Shown here one piece after another: positions 24,190 to 35,000 of a stretch of 64,000 nucleotides of DNA. The DNA is from Symsagittifera roscoffensis (lineage: Eukaryota > Xenacoelomorpha > Acoela > Convolutidae), in NCBI RefSeq assembly GCF_963678635.1, contig NC_087062.1, positions 50,854,178 through 50,918,177 on the forward strand, written 5' to 3'. The translations under genes and the position numbers were made by a program. Each line of letters starts with the position of its first letter. Position 1 is the first letter of the stretch. The notes below the pieces were generated by a model. It had not been told where the DNA came from. It ran no database searches and saw only the letters and a list, made by a program, of their open reading frames with translations.

Positions 24190-24690
24190 AGAAAAAAACG
24201 TTGCCCTATACTCTTTGATTTCTACGATTGGTTGAAAGAAAACGCCGAAACGCATGGAAACGCCGAAAAGAAAAAAATGCCACCCGAGTTTTGCATCCAG
24301 TTCATTGGCGAACAAGTTTGATTATCCTTAAAGCCCGCAGTGCGCTATTAAACATCTGCTATGGGTTCTCAAGGTCCCAAAGGAAAAAAACTGTACTCAA
24401 ACGGCGAAGTTTTACGCGGAAGAAACATGTGTTCCAGCGTAAAAACGGAACACCAAGCGGACCACCAGCGGACATGTGTTCCGTATTCGCCCGAAGGCTA
24501 GGATATGCACTACACCTATTAAGTGTTCTCCTGCATGGTGCAGACTGCTTTTTTCTCCTCGAAAGGAAAAAAACAAGTCTTCTACCTGAACAAAAAGCCG
24601 GCAGAAAGTCAACTTCGTTTTGTTCCACATCCGTTTAGGTTGTTAAAGGTCTTCTCTAGATTGTTGAGCTAAGTGTGTCATCTGGGTCAA
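24190..24690 (+). pseudogene. Gag C-terminal and zinc-knuckle remnant (copy E)
   Basis: Parallels 15,100-15,600: FDFYDWLKENAE (about 24,217-24,250), the MAKFYAEE/RKKHV knuckle region and LLHGAD near 24,535. It keeps a single GGACCACCAGC unit where copy B has two. The ORF at 24,228-24,638 is an accidental run across these frames. Confidence 0.55.
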
Positions 24691-25240
24691 AAACCGATAA
24701 CGCTCTCATTTTGGGTGATTCCACTACGGATTTGGAAGTGTTTCAGTACAACCGGCATGTTTTCGGTGCCCAGAACTCCCCGACGTGAGCAAACTTCGCA
24801 CTTCAGCGAACAGCTAGGGATAAAGCTGAAAATTTTCCTGAAGCATCTAAAGCAGTTTTTACTAGGTTCTAAATGGATGATTACCTCGGTTGAGTCGAGT
24901 TTTGAGACGACGCATTGAAAAAAGCAAGGATATGGTGAACCTTCATAAAATGGGGGAATTGAGTCTAACCAAAAATTCTAGCAACGCTCCAGCTATTTAA
25001 AAGAAGTTGAATTCCTCATTTGATGTACTTGCAAAATTAAAGTACATTGTGAGTGGTAGTGACCACTTGAAGTCGTAAATGTTGTTGTTAATGGCACCAT
25101 GGAAGTGACTTTTCTGTTGTTAGTCATGGAATGGACCATGGGCTCCAAACATCAGTTATGTAACAAATTGTTCGGAATTTTGTTTCATCGATCTTCCATC
25201 TTATTGTTTTGGTGGTTCCCTAAAAGGTAAGGGACGGCCT
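24690..25240 (+). pseudogene. BEL/Pao RT remnant (copy E)
   Basis: FQYNRHVFGAQNSPT with the shared TGA at 24,786-24,788, then RDKAENFPEASK and the displaced MDDYLG box (24,873-24,890). Thumb residues follow to about 25,160. It is near-collinear with copy B; only the RT C-terminal half is present. Confidence 0.7.
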
Positions 25241-25720
25241 GCTTCTTAAGGACAAGGACATTTGTCGCACAACTGGGCAACAATTGAAATGGTCCCTCAC
25301 TAGTAGTGCTCAAGAGTGGCCGTGAAATCTGTTTAACTTAGGCGAAACTTTCAATCCCCTGTGCTACTTCAGTAAACCATTTCATCAAGTTGAGCTCCAT
25401 ATGTTCGGGGATAGCTCGAAATTTGTATTTTGCCTGGTTGCTTTTCTTCGTGCCCGCGTTATTGAGACTGAAAAAACTGAACTTTTTTCCACTGAAAGTT
25501 TTTTTCCATTCCAAAGGCACTTTCAACCAATGAAATTGGCATCTTTTCTGCGGACCGATAGCACCGCGGTGCTACAATGGCTTCACTTTAACGATTATTT
25601 ACCGACTTGTGTAGCAAACCGTGTTTGTGAAAGAAAAAACCTCACCACTGTGGATCAATGGTTTCCTGTAAAAAAAGGAAATAACCCCGCGTAAATTGCG
25701 ACACGCGGAAATACGACGGA
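25240..25720 (+). pseudogene. BEL/Pao RNase H remnant, best preserved (copy E)
   Basis: The ORF 25,401-25,694 begins at MFGDSSKFVFCLVAFLRARV and after a short deletion continues to TDSTAVLQWLHFNDYLP, CVANRVCER and TTVDQWFPVKKGNNPA. The two Asp motifs (GDSS, TDST) remain, so the RNaseH-like fold is clearly identifiable. The part carrying the middle Glu is deleted. Confidence 0.72.
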
Positions 25721-25729
25721 ACGCCTAAA

Positions 25730-26610
25730 AGTAAACAATTGGGTCAGGGGTCCGAGCTTCCTGTAAGGCAATGTGTCGCCTTTCAAAGCATAGACAATCA
25801 TAGACAATTCACCTTCATGACTACACTGCCGTACACATCGATACTATTCCGCCTTTGGACAGCGACTCTTGCGTCACGAAGATTGAAAGATGTGTCGCCG
25901 TCGTACGCAAAGTATTATGTGGTCAGACAACGGTACCAGTTTCGTTAGAGCTGAGAAAGAACTTCTGCTTTGCATCGAGAGTTGGAACGGACAAGCTCCC
26001 GCTTCGTTAGTGCATCAGGGGCCCCAATGGAAACACAATCCTCATGGCGTGCCGCATCATGGTGGCTTTTTTCGGAAAGGTTAGTGCGCATTTGCAAAGG
26101 TGTTTTCTACGCAAACATTGGTTCGCAAGTTAACGGATGAGGTTTTGTCGACCATATTTTGTTCAGTGAAGCAACCTTTACAAACCCGTCTAAAAACGCC
26201 TGGTCGTCTCGATTCCACTGAATTAGAAGCATCTTCTCCTCAGTTATTTTCAACTCAGTTATTTTTTCGTCGCCAACACTTGATGAAAATTTTGACGACC
26301 GCAAGCGCTATGTTGGAACACAGGCTTATGCAAAAGCCAAATGGCAGCGTTGGCAGAAGGAGTATCTCCTTTCCTTGAACAAGCGATCGAAATGGCATGC
26401 CGATTCCAGCCGCGATTTACGAACTGGTAACCTCGTCTGGAACATCGATCCCTGCAGCCGTCAAGGGCACTACACTTTAGGTCGTGTAACTGATTAGCAC
26501 TACGTTAAAGAAAAGTTCGCTCGCTTTGCAACTGTTTGAACCCTATCGGACCAATTCGTAAGGCACCTCTTCAAAATTGCTCCGATCCTCACTCTTCGGG
26601 GTTGAGGTTG
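25730..26610 (+). pseudogene. BEL/Pao integrase remnant (copy E)
   Basis: HIDTIPPLD-type start, WSDNGTSFVRAEKELLLCIE (about 25,919-25,980), PQWKHNPHGVPHHGGF (to about 26,072), then a frame shift into ERLVRS, TLDENFDDRKRYVGTQ and GHYTLGRV (to about 26,485), and IAPILTL at the end (about 26,570). Core and C-terminal part are collinear with copy B. As there, the RNaseH end is joined directly to HIDT. Confidence 0.75.
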
Positions 26611-26682
26611 TGGCCGGGCAAATAAGGTCAATAAAAATTTGGACTATACTTGCATTTAAAACAAGGAGAGTATTGAAAAGTT

Positions 26683-27050
26683 TTGGTTGAAAAGCGCGTC
26701 TTTTGTCAGCACAGGAATGAAGCATTGGAACAGCGGATACGGGCATACAGTTTGAAAAGCGCGTTTTTTTCAGCACAGAAAGGAAGCATGGGATCGTCGG
26801 ACAGGGCATCTCCGGTCCGCGCCATCCAAAACTTTAAGTGTAACAAACATTATTTGAGCGATTGCTTCTTTCACCAAAAAGTTTGGAGAAAAGAATGGGT
26901 ATATCAAATAAGAGTTTCAGGCCTCGGAAAAAAAGCCCTAAATTAACAAAGTAACTTTGATTACGAAGCCGAACTGTGCGTAGGATAGGCACACATTTTG
27001 GTGTGCGTGAGTGGGTCTCTGCAATCCAAAAACAGATCTCTAAACATGTT
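26683..27050 (+). pseudogene. Repeated Gag-like block, last unit (copy F)
   Basis: The internal duplication and CNKHYLSDCFFHQKVWRKEW are present (second Lys of the knuckle changed to Asn). The spacer before it has lost about 270 bp including the B-box-like motif. At about 27,050 the unit is cut by the GAGCGGTTTTT inverted-repeat element, after which the noncoding block resumes at 27,320. Confidence 0.4.
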
Positions 27051-27318
27051 CAAGATATGAACGGTTTTTAGCGGTTTATCTAAAAAAATCGCTCAAAAGC
27101 CGCGCTAGATTTGAGCGGTTTTTGAGCGGTTTTTTTAGATAAACCGCTCAAAACCGTTCAAATCTTGCGCGGTTTTTGAGCGGTTTTTTTAGATAAACCG
27201 TTCAAAAACCGCTCAAACCGCTCATTTTGAAGCAATATTTTGAGCGTAATTGTCTAAAAAAACCGCTCAAACCGCTCAAATCTTGCTCAAATTAGGTGAA
27301 AAATCTCGACTCGGGGAA
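27051..27318. mobile_element. GAGCGGTTTTT inverted-repeat element, copy 1
   Basis: The element is built of alternating GAGCGGTTTTTGAGCGG and its reverse complement, spaced by TTTTTTTAGATAA. The right end reads CAAATTAGGTGAAAAATCTCGACTCGGGG. The same end in reverse orientation begins copy 2 at about 28,735. No coding capacity. Dense self-complementarity means it can fold into a long hairpin. It interrupts BEL copy F. Confidence 0.7.
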
Positions 27319-27437
27319 GATCTGGAGACATCTGACTTCTCCATCATCTTATGCCATTAACAGATAAGTTAACTTTTTATAGCTCAAAATGGTGGGGAAG
27401 ACCTGGAAACCGCATATTCGTGATCCAGGCCATGAAA

Positions 27438-27478
27438 CGCACACGCGCACACACACACATACACACACACACACACAG

Positions 27479-27534
<56 letters not shown>

Positions 27535-27540
27535 ACACAT
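27438..27540. repeat. (CA)n microsatellite
   Basis: About 100 bp of CA/TACA repeats. The equivalent place in the sister blocks (14,590, 21,130, 23,690) has only about 20 bp of CACACACACGCACACATCT, so this copy expanded. ORFs on both strands here are low-complexity artefacts. Confidence 0.9.
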
Positions 27541-27964
27541 CTGTTGTTCCCCTGCATTTTCTTTCTTTTTCTCTTTTTTTTATAAGACGTGGCCATGAAT
27601 TACTGAGTTAAACTGATTTTGCACCGTGTTTTGCGTTGTTATAGTGCTGCATGTTTAAACCAACACATCACCATTTTTGTGTGTGCTGCATGTTTTATGT
27701 TTTTGGCTGTGGTCTTTCATTGATTATATCTGAAAAAGCAGAAAAAAGTTGTTCGCCTAACTTGAGCATATTTGAAGTGGAGCTGATAGTTTTGAGTATA
27801 ATTTGCACAGAAGAAGAGTAGTATGTTTGAACTGGATGGAACTGGGATCCTCGTCAAAGACACGTGAGTCAGAATAAATGTGCAAAATTGTTATTTCAAA
27901 CAGATTCTGTGCCTTCTTAGCTAACAAAAATCAAATTGTCATCAATCTTACGTTTTACTACCAA

Positions 27965-28734
27965 TAGGTTTTCTACAAACAAAACGTATATCGTAAAGGT
28001 AAACATTATCATACTTCTATGAAAATATCACATGCTTGTGGTTTGAAAAATAAAGCTCATCGTTCTACTCCGTGCTTGGTTGAGGATTAATAATTAGACT
28101 TATATCTGATGTTTCCAGGACTTCCTCCATCCTTACAAAAACATCAATCGCTGAAGTGATTGTTTTTTTTTCAATTAAAATGGTGAAAGGATTGAGAATA
28201 CATGAGAGGGCAAAAGTTTGTACGTGAGGCCTTGAAACGTAAACATATGCTGTTTCCAGTGGTCCCCTATTATTGTGAACAAAAGTTCAGTTAATGGTCT
28301 GATTGACTTTTTTGATGAAAATTGACTGCGAAGACCTGGCAACACCAAGTTTGTGGGTTCGAAACGCATATATTCCCTATTTTAGTCCTTCCCTGTCAAG
28401 CTAACCACCCGAGTTTACCTCAGCATATAAAATATGCAATTCCCTCACCACAGAGTTTTTGAGAAAGTACATGTCATTTGATTTCGTATTAATAAAACTT
28501 AATGGCTATCAGCCTTTTTTCAAAGTTTTGCAATATGCATTTACCAACTGTGATATCTCATGATCGTGTTAAATTGGTGATCTTTATACTGAATTCTTAC
28601 AATTGCGTCTTTTTTTCTGAGTATACGAATAATTTTAGATGTGAATTCACTTAACCAGCACACACTGAAATTAAGATAGTGTCATGAGGCAATCAATCGT
28701 GCTGATCTTGACCACTGACCGGTATTAGATCATA
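27965..28734. other. Gene-free stretch right of the BEL cluster
   Basis: After the last BEL-associated repeat ends near 28,010 no motif is recognised. The sequence is AT-rich with short ORFs only; the minus-strand ORF 28,175-28,369 has no domain features. Confidence 0.35.
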
Positions 28735-29220
28735 CCCGATTCGAGATTTTTCACTTAATTTGAAACAAGATTTGAGCGGTTCGAGCGTTTTTTTTAAACT
28801 ATTACGCTCAAAATCTTGCTTCAAAATGAGCGGTTTGAGCGGTTTTTGAACGGTTTATCTTAAAAAACCGCTAAAAAATCGCGCAAGATTTGAACGGTTT
28901 TGAGCAGTTTAACTGAAAAAACCGCTCAGAAACCGTTCAAATCTTGCGCGGTTTTTGAGCGGTTTATCTAGAAAAACCGCTCAAAGGCTGTTCAAATCTT
29001 GCGCGGTTTTCGAGCCTGTTTTTGAGCGTTTTTTTCAGATAAACCGCTTGAAACCGTTCAAATCTTGCGCGGTTTTTGAGCAGTTTTTTTCGATAAACTT
29101 TTCAAAAACCGCTCATTTAGAAGCAATATTTTGAGCTTAATTGTCTAAAAAAACCGCTCAAACCGCTTAAATCTTGAGCGGCTTTTTGAGCGTTTTTTTT
29201 AAATATATATTAAATCGCTC
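28735..29220. mobile_element. GAGCGGTTTTT inverted-repeat element, copy 2
   Basis: The left end CCCGATTCGAGATTTTTCAC is the inverted counterpart of the right ends at 27,318 and 63,208. The interior holds about a dozen alternating GAGCGGTTTT/AACCGCTC units. Its expected right end is missing; the element runs into ATATATTAAATCGCTCATAGATATATACAAAGATACG and then the (ATAC)n array, so the microsatellite may have grown from its edge. Confidence 0.7.
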
Positions 29221-29258
29221 ATAGATATATACAAAGATACGTACATACATCTATACAC

Positions 29259-31639
29259 ACATACATACATACATACATACATACATACATACATACATAC
29301 ATACATACATACATACATACATACATACATACATACATACATACATACATACATACATACATACATACATACATACATACATACATACATACATACATAC
29401 ATACATACATACATACATACATACATACATACATACATACATACATACATACATACATACATACATACATACATACATACATACATACATACATACATAC
29501 ATACATACATACATACATACATACATACATACATACATACATACATACATACATACATACATACATAGATACAAACATACTTACATTTGAACATACATAC
29601 ATACATAAATACATACATACATACATACATACATACATACATACATACATACATACATACATACATACATACATACATACATACATACATACATACATAC
29701 ATACATACATACATACATACATACATACATACATACATACATACATACATACATACATACATACATACATACATACATACATACATACATACATACATAC
29801 ATACATACATACATACATACATACATACATACATACATACATACATACATACATACATACATACATACATACATACATACATACATACATACATACATAC
29901 ATACATACATACATACATACATACATACATACATACATACATACATACATACATACATACATACATACATACATACATACATACATACATACATACATAC
30001 ATACATACATACATACATACATACATACATACATACATACATACATACATACATACATACATACATACATACATACATACATACATACATACATACATAC
30101 ATACATACATACATACATACATACATACATACATACATACATACATACATACATACATACATACATACATACATACATACATACATACATACATACATAC
30201 ATACATACATACATACATACATACATACATACATACATACATACATACATACATACATACATACATACATACATACATACATACATACATACATACATAC
30301 ATACATACATACATACATACATACATACATACATACATACATACATACATACATACATACATACATACATACATACATACATACATACATACATACATAC
30401 ATACATACATACATACATACATACATACATACATACATACATACATACATACATACATACATACATACATACATACATACATACATACATACATACATAC
30501 ATACATACATACATACATACATACATACATACATACATACATACATACATACATACATACATACATACATACATACATACATACATACATACATACATAC
30601 ATACATACATACATACATACATACATACATACATACATACATACATACATACATACATACATACATACATACATACATACATACATACATACATACATAC
30701 ATACATACATACATACATACATACATACATACATACATACATACATACATACATACATACATACATACATACATACATACATACATACATACATACATAC
30801 ATACATACATACATACATACATACATACATACATACATACATACATACATACATACATACATACATACATACATACATACATACATACATACATACATAC
30901 ATACATACATACATACATACATACATACATACATACATACATACATACATACATACATACATACATACATACATACATACATACATACATACATACATAC
31001 ATACATACATACATACATACATACATACATACATACATACATACATACATACATACATACATACATACATACATACATACATACATACATACATACATAC
31101 ATACATACATACATACATACATACATACATACATACATACATACATACATACATACATACATACATACATACATACATACATACATACATACATACATAC
31201 ATACATACATACATACATACATACATACATACATACATACATACATACATACATACATACATACATACATACATACATACATACATACATACATACATAC
31301 ATACATACATACATACATACATACATACATACATACATACATACATACATACATACATACATACATACATACATACATACATACATACATACATACATAC
31401 ATACATACATACATACATACATACATACATACATACATACATACATACATACATACATACATACATACATACATACATACATACATACATACATACATAC
31501 ATACATACATACATACATACATACATACATACATACATACATACATACATACATACATACATACATACATACATACATACATACATACATACATACATAC
31601 ATACATACATACATACATACATACATACATACATACATT
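29259..31639. repeat. 2.38-kb (ATAC)n microsatellite
   Basis: About 595 near-perfect ATAC units. One interruption at 29,567-29,606 (ATAGATACAAACATACTTACATTTGA and an AAAT variant) divides a 310-bp block from a perfect block of about 2.03 kb. A 4-bp unit without stops keeps all minus-strand frames open (MYVC repeats) and a plus frame open (HTYI repeats); the 690-816 residue ORFs here are artefacts. Confidence 0.97.
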
Positions 31640-33000
31640 ATCAGTAAATTTCGAAATCTCAAATCTCAAAGTATGACCACTGGGTGTCTCAAATACAAAA
31701 ACGTTTTATGACTAATTTATTAGAAACAGCTTTTTGGTGAAAACTTATTTTAAGTGATGTTGAAGGCACTAGGGGATTAATTGTGATCTAGACTAGTGCC
31801 GACTAATATAGACCAATTGACTAATGCCTAACAGATTATCAGGAATTTTAAAAATCTCAAGTTACAAAATATGACCACTGGGTGTCTCAAATACAAAAAT
31901 TTTTCATGAATAATTTATAAGAAACTGCTTTTTAGTGAAAACTTGATTTTAGTGATGTTGGGGGCACTAGGGGACTAAATGTGTACCAGACCAATGCCGA
32001 CTAAGGCAGACCAATTGAATAATGCCGACCAGATTATCAGTAATTTTCAAAATCTCAAATTTCAAATATTGGCCACTGGGTGTCTAAAATACAAAAACAT
32101 GTTATGACTAACTTATTAGAAACTTTATTTTAGTGAAAACTTAACTTTAGTGATGTTGGGGGCACTGGGGGACTAACTGTGTACCAGACCAATGCCGACT
32201 AATGTAGACTAATTGATTAAGGCCTACCAGATTATCAGTAAAGTTCAAAATCTCAAATCTCAAAAAATGACCACTGAGTGCCTCAAACAAAAAACATTTT
32301 ATGACTGGTTTATTGAAAACCGTTTTTTGGTAAAAAGCTGTTTTTAGGGGCCTAATTGTGTACCAGACTAATGCCGACTAAACCCGACTAGGTAATAATT
32401 GTGTACCAGACTATTGCCGACAAATGTGGAATTATTGACTAAAGCCTACCAGATTACAAGTGTGTTTTAAAATCTCAAATCTCAAAACACAACCACTGGG
32501 TGTCTCAATTACTAAAACATTTTATGACTAGTTTTTTAGAAACTGTTTTTAAATGAAAATTGATTGTTTTAGTGGCGTTGGGGTTACTAGGGAATTTATT
32601 GTGTACCAGACTATTGCCGACTAATGCAGACTAATTGACTAATGCCTGCCAGACTATCAGCACGTTTCAAAATCTCAAATCTCAAAATATGACCACTGGG
32701 TGTCTCAAATACTAAAATATTTTATGACTAGATATTAGAAACTGTTTTTTAGTGAAAACTGCTTTTTAGTGGTGCTGGTGGCACTAGGGTACTAATTGTG
32801 TACCAAACTAATGCGGATTAAACAAAAAGTAGACTAAAACCTACCAGATTATCAGTAAGTTTCAAAATCTGAAATCTCAAAGTATGACCACTGGGTGTCT
32901 CAAATACTAAAATAATTTATGACTAGTTATTTAGAAAAACTGTTTTCTTAATGCAAATGCCGCTGTCACAGTCAGTTTTTTATTTAAGGTGCCTGATGAC
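31640..33000. repeat. Satellite of about 198 bp, seven units
   Basis: Units start near 31,640, 31,838, 32,035, 32,233, 32,455, 32,654 and 32,855, each with TATCAGTAA, AAATCTCAAATCTCAAA, TGACCACTGGGTGTCTCAAA, TTTTATGACTA, GGCACTAGGGG and GTGTACCAGAC. Divergence between units is considerable, so the array is old. A partial eighth unit fades at 33,000-33,090. No coding potential. Confidence 0.85.
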
Positions 33001-33909
33001 CCACACAGTCAGATTAACCTTAACTTTCATTATCTCAAATGTCAAAACATTTTACTAAAATATTTCATGACTATTTTATTAGAAAACTGTTTTTTAGTGC
33101 AAACAATTGCCCTATGCAAACTTCAACTCGCATACCAATCAATCAGATTTCAACTTGCAATCGCAAAACATGGTTAGCCGCTTGCTGTGTTGTGTGCTCA
33201 CAAAATCAGTGATCGGCCATCTAAATTTCAGAATCTATAATTTATTTTACCAAATTATTTTAGGTCTTTAAAAATTAATTTAGAAATTACTTTCACCAAA
33301 TTAATTTAGAATTTTATGCAAATCGCCGTGTTGGCGACTCAAACCGCTGTCTCAAATTGCCGTCGCTGGTGCTACATGATCAAATTCCGTCACTGGTGCG
33401 CTCATTTTTTATCAGTTATACAGTCAATCAACGTCTCTGTTTTTCTCTTTCTAAAACTGTAGGTTTAGTTATCTTATATTTTTTTGCCTCATCGTTATCT
33501 TCATTGCATCATCTGATAGACTTTACTGCTTCCAGCTGTGGAGCATTTCTTTTGGGCCTTGTTTTAAAAGCTACCTTGTTATTTAAATTAGTTAAAATTT
33601 TAGTTAAGATAGTTATGCTACATAGTTATGGGATTAAATTCACAAGTATTTCTTTTTGACATGAGAAAATCGGCTCTACTGAAGCTAATTCTTATTGTTT
33701 TTTGGATCCACTCGTGTAATGTTAATGATGCGCCAGAATTATTAAAGTTTTGGCTATATAAATTAACCAAGGATATATGTTTACACTCAAAACGGGCTCA
33801 TGAGGAACAAAACGAGGTGGTCTTCTCCTTTCTTAAAAGTTATAGAAATTTATCTTTAATCCTCATTTTATTAACTCAGAGTTCATACCTCCTTTTGCCT
33901 TCTATAATT
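33001..33909. other. Flank upstream of the DCLRE1C-like pseudogene
   Basis: AT-rich. ORFs at 33,357-33,659 and 33,628-33,996 show only hydrophobic, low-information sequence. The latter is open in frame into the pseudogene start and probably represents 5' flanking or untranslated sequence. No promoter element can be named. Confidence 0.35.
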
Positions 33910-34981
33910 ATGACAGAAATTCCCGGTCCAATATCGGAATTTTTTGGGGTTTCAATTGATTGCTTCCATGATGAGAACCTCAAACCTACGGTTTAATTTC
34001 TTTCACGCTGTCAAACAGATCACATGATGGGCCTAAATGAGCCTGAGCTCTCCGAAAGGTTAAAAAACTATAACTTAAAAATTTTTTGTCAAAAAGTTTC
34101 GGCTGCTTTTTTGGGTGAATTGCCGCTTTATGTTCACTTAACTCCATTTATAATACCTCGGTATTCAGATAATGAGATTACATTAAATATTTCATCGGAA
34201 GGGGCGAGACACATAAACCAACTGTCAATTTTATTCCTGCAGGTCACTGTCCAGGTTCAGTAATGTTCTTACTAGTTCCCAATAAAAAGTCTGCCCTTTT
34301 ACTGGCAATTTCAGATGGCAAGTTTGTCATACGAAGCGAATCAATCTTCTTTTCGACAATTTACAAGAAGCTGCTGTTCACAATTTTGATAATATTTACA
34401 TTGACACAACGTTTTGCAAAACAGATTCCAATTTAATACCTTGTAGGGAGAGCTGTTTTTCAGCCATCTTTCAAGCCGTGTCCGCATGGCTCTGTTCATT
34501 TCAAATTAATGTGGTCCTTTTTTCTAACAAATCTCGCTACGGTTATGAGTTTTTGACGAAAGAGCTTGCAATTAGATTCAACACTAAAGTCTACGTTTCA
34601 TTTTGTCAGTATCGACTGTTCAAAATTGGCTCACCTTAGATGTCGAAAGTACCAAAATCCAATTCTGCAAGCCGTCGTCTGGGTCTGCGAACTTAAAACT
34701 GCTTGAAATCCGGGCATCCCACTTCCAGAAGTGCTTACAATCATTCCAACCGCAATGTTCTTCACTAAAAACGAAATAATGTCTGGGAGATTGGTTTAAG
34801 CAGTGTCTGAGAGAACTATTCGGTGCTGTTATTCTTCGCACTCATCAGCTGACGAAATATTTGATTTTTTTTCCAGTCTGCAGTTCGAAAGTATTACACC
34901 TTTCGTTTGTCCGGATAAAGATACTCCACTTGACTCTGTGAAAGCTTTTTTTTTTAAAGTACGCTCAAACATCAGAACATA
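33910..34981 (+). pseudogene. DCLRE1C: DCLRE1C (Artemis/SNM1C)-like pseudogene
   Basis: Artemis is a metallo-beta-lactamase/beta-CASP nuclease of DNA end joining. The reading starts MTEIPGPISEFFGVSIDCFH at 33,910. A stop (TAA, about 33,994) falls just before the metal-binding loop, which reads FLSRCQTDHM: two of its three usual histidines are Arg and Gln. After a frameshift near 34,238 comes PAGHCPGSVMFLL (His kept); after another near 34,305, TGNFRW (the conserved Asp of TGDFR is Asn), YIDTTFC, and SRYGYEFLTKELAIRFN, a close match to Artemis rather than SNM1A or Apollo. Later frames give IIPTAMFF, HSSADEIFDFFSS and PFVCPDKDTPLDSVKAF, ending at 34,981. No introns are seen across the roughly 1.07 kb, so a processed copy is possible, but no poly(A) tail is visible. 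Confidence 0.75.
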
Positions 34982-35000
34982 AACACGTCAAACTGTTTGA

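Larger units (their letters stand above)
6900..28010 (+). mobile_element. Cluster of decayed BEL/Pao LTR retrotransposon copies
   Basis: Hallmarks of BEL/Pao polyproteins recur in broken frames: Gag SPLEWLEWIGRF, the end of a zinc-knuckle domain with LLHGA, protease-region LSASFARRLNLSG, RT HPNKPGKVRRVLNG and MDDYLG, RNaseH DSTAVLQWLH, integrase WSDNG and RWRKEYLPS...RSKW with PPGHYTLGRV. Copy A (7.2-13.4 kb) has all domains. Copies B (13.7-17.6), C (17.9-19.9), D (20.2-22.5), E (22.9-26.6) and F (26.7-28.0) are truncated to different extents. All lie in the same direction. Between the end of IN and the next gag-like block is a repeated 300-400 bp spacer that probably contains LTR and leader sequence; I could not delimit an LTR pair. 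No copy has an intact ORF, and shared stops show that inactivation came before amplification. Confidence 0.88.

Noticed and set aside
27349-27611. Short ORFs over the (CA)n tract
   Set aside because: Low-complexity translation of a microsatellite on both strands.
29199-31669. ORFs of 690-816 residues of MYVC or HTYI repeats
   Set aside because: Produced by a stop-free 4-bp microsatellite that keeps several frames open on both strands.
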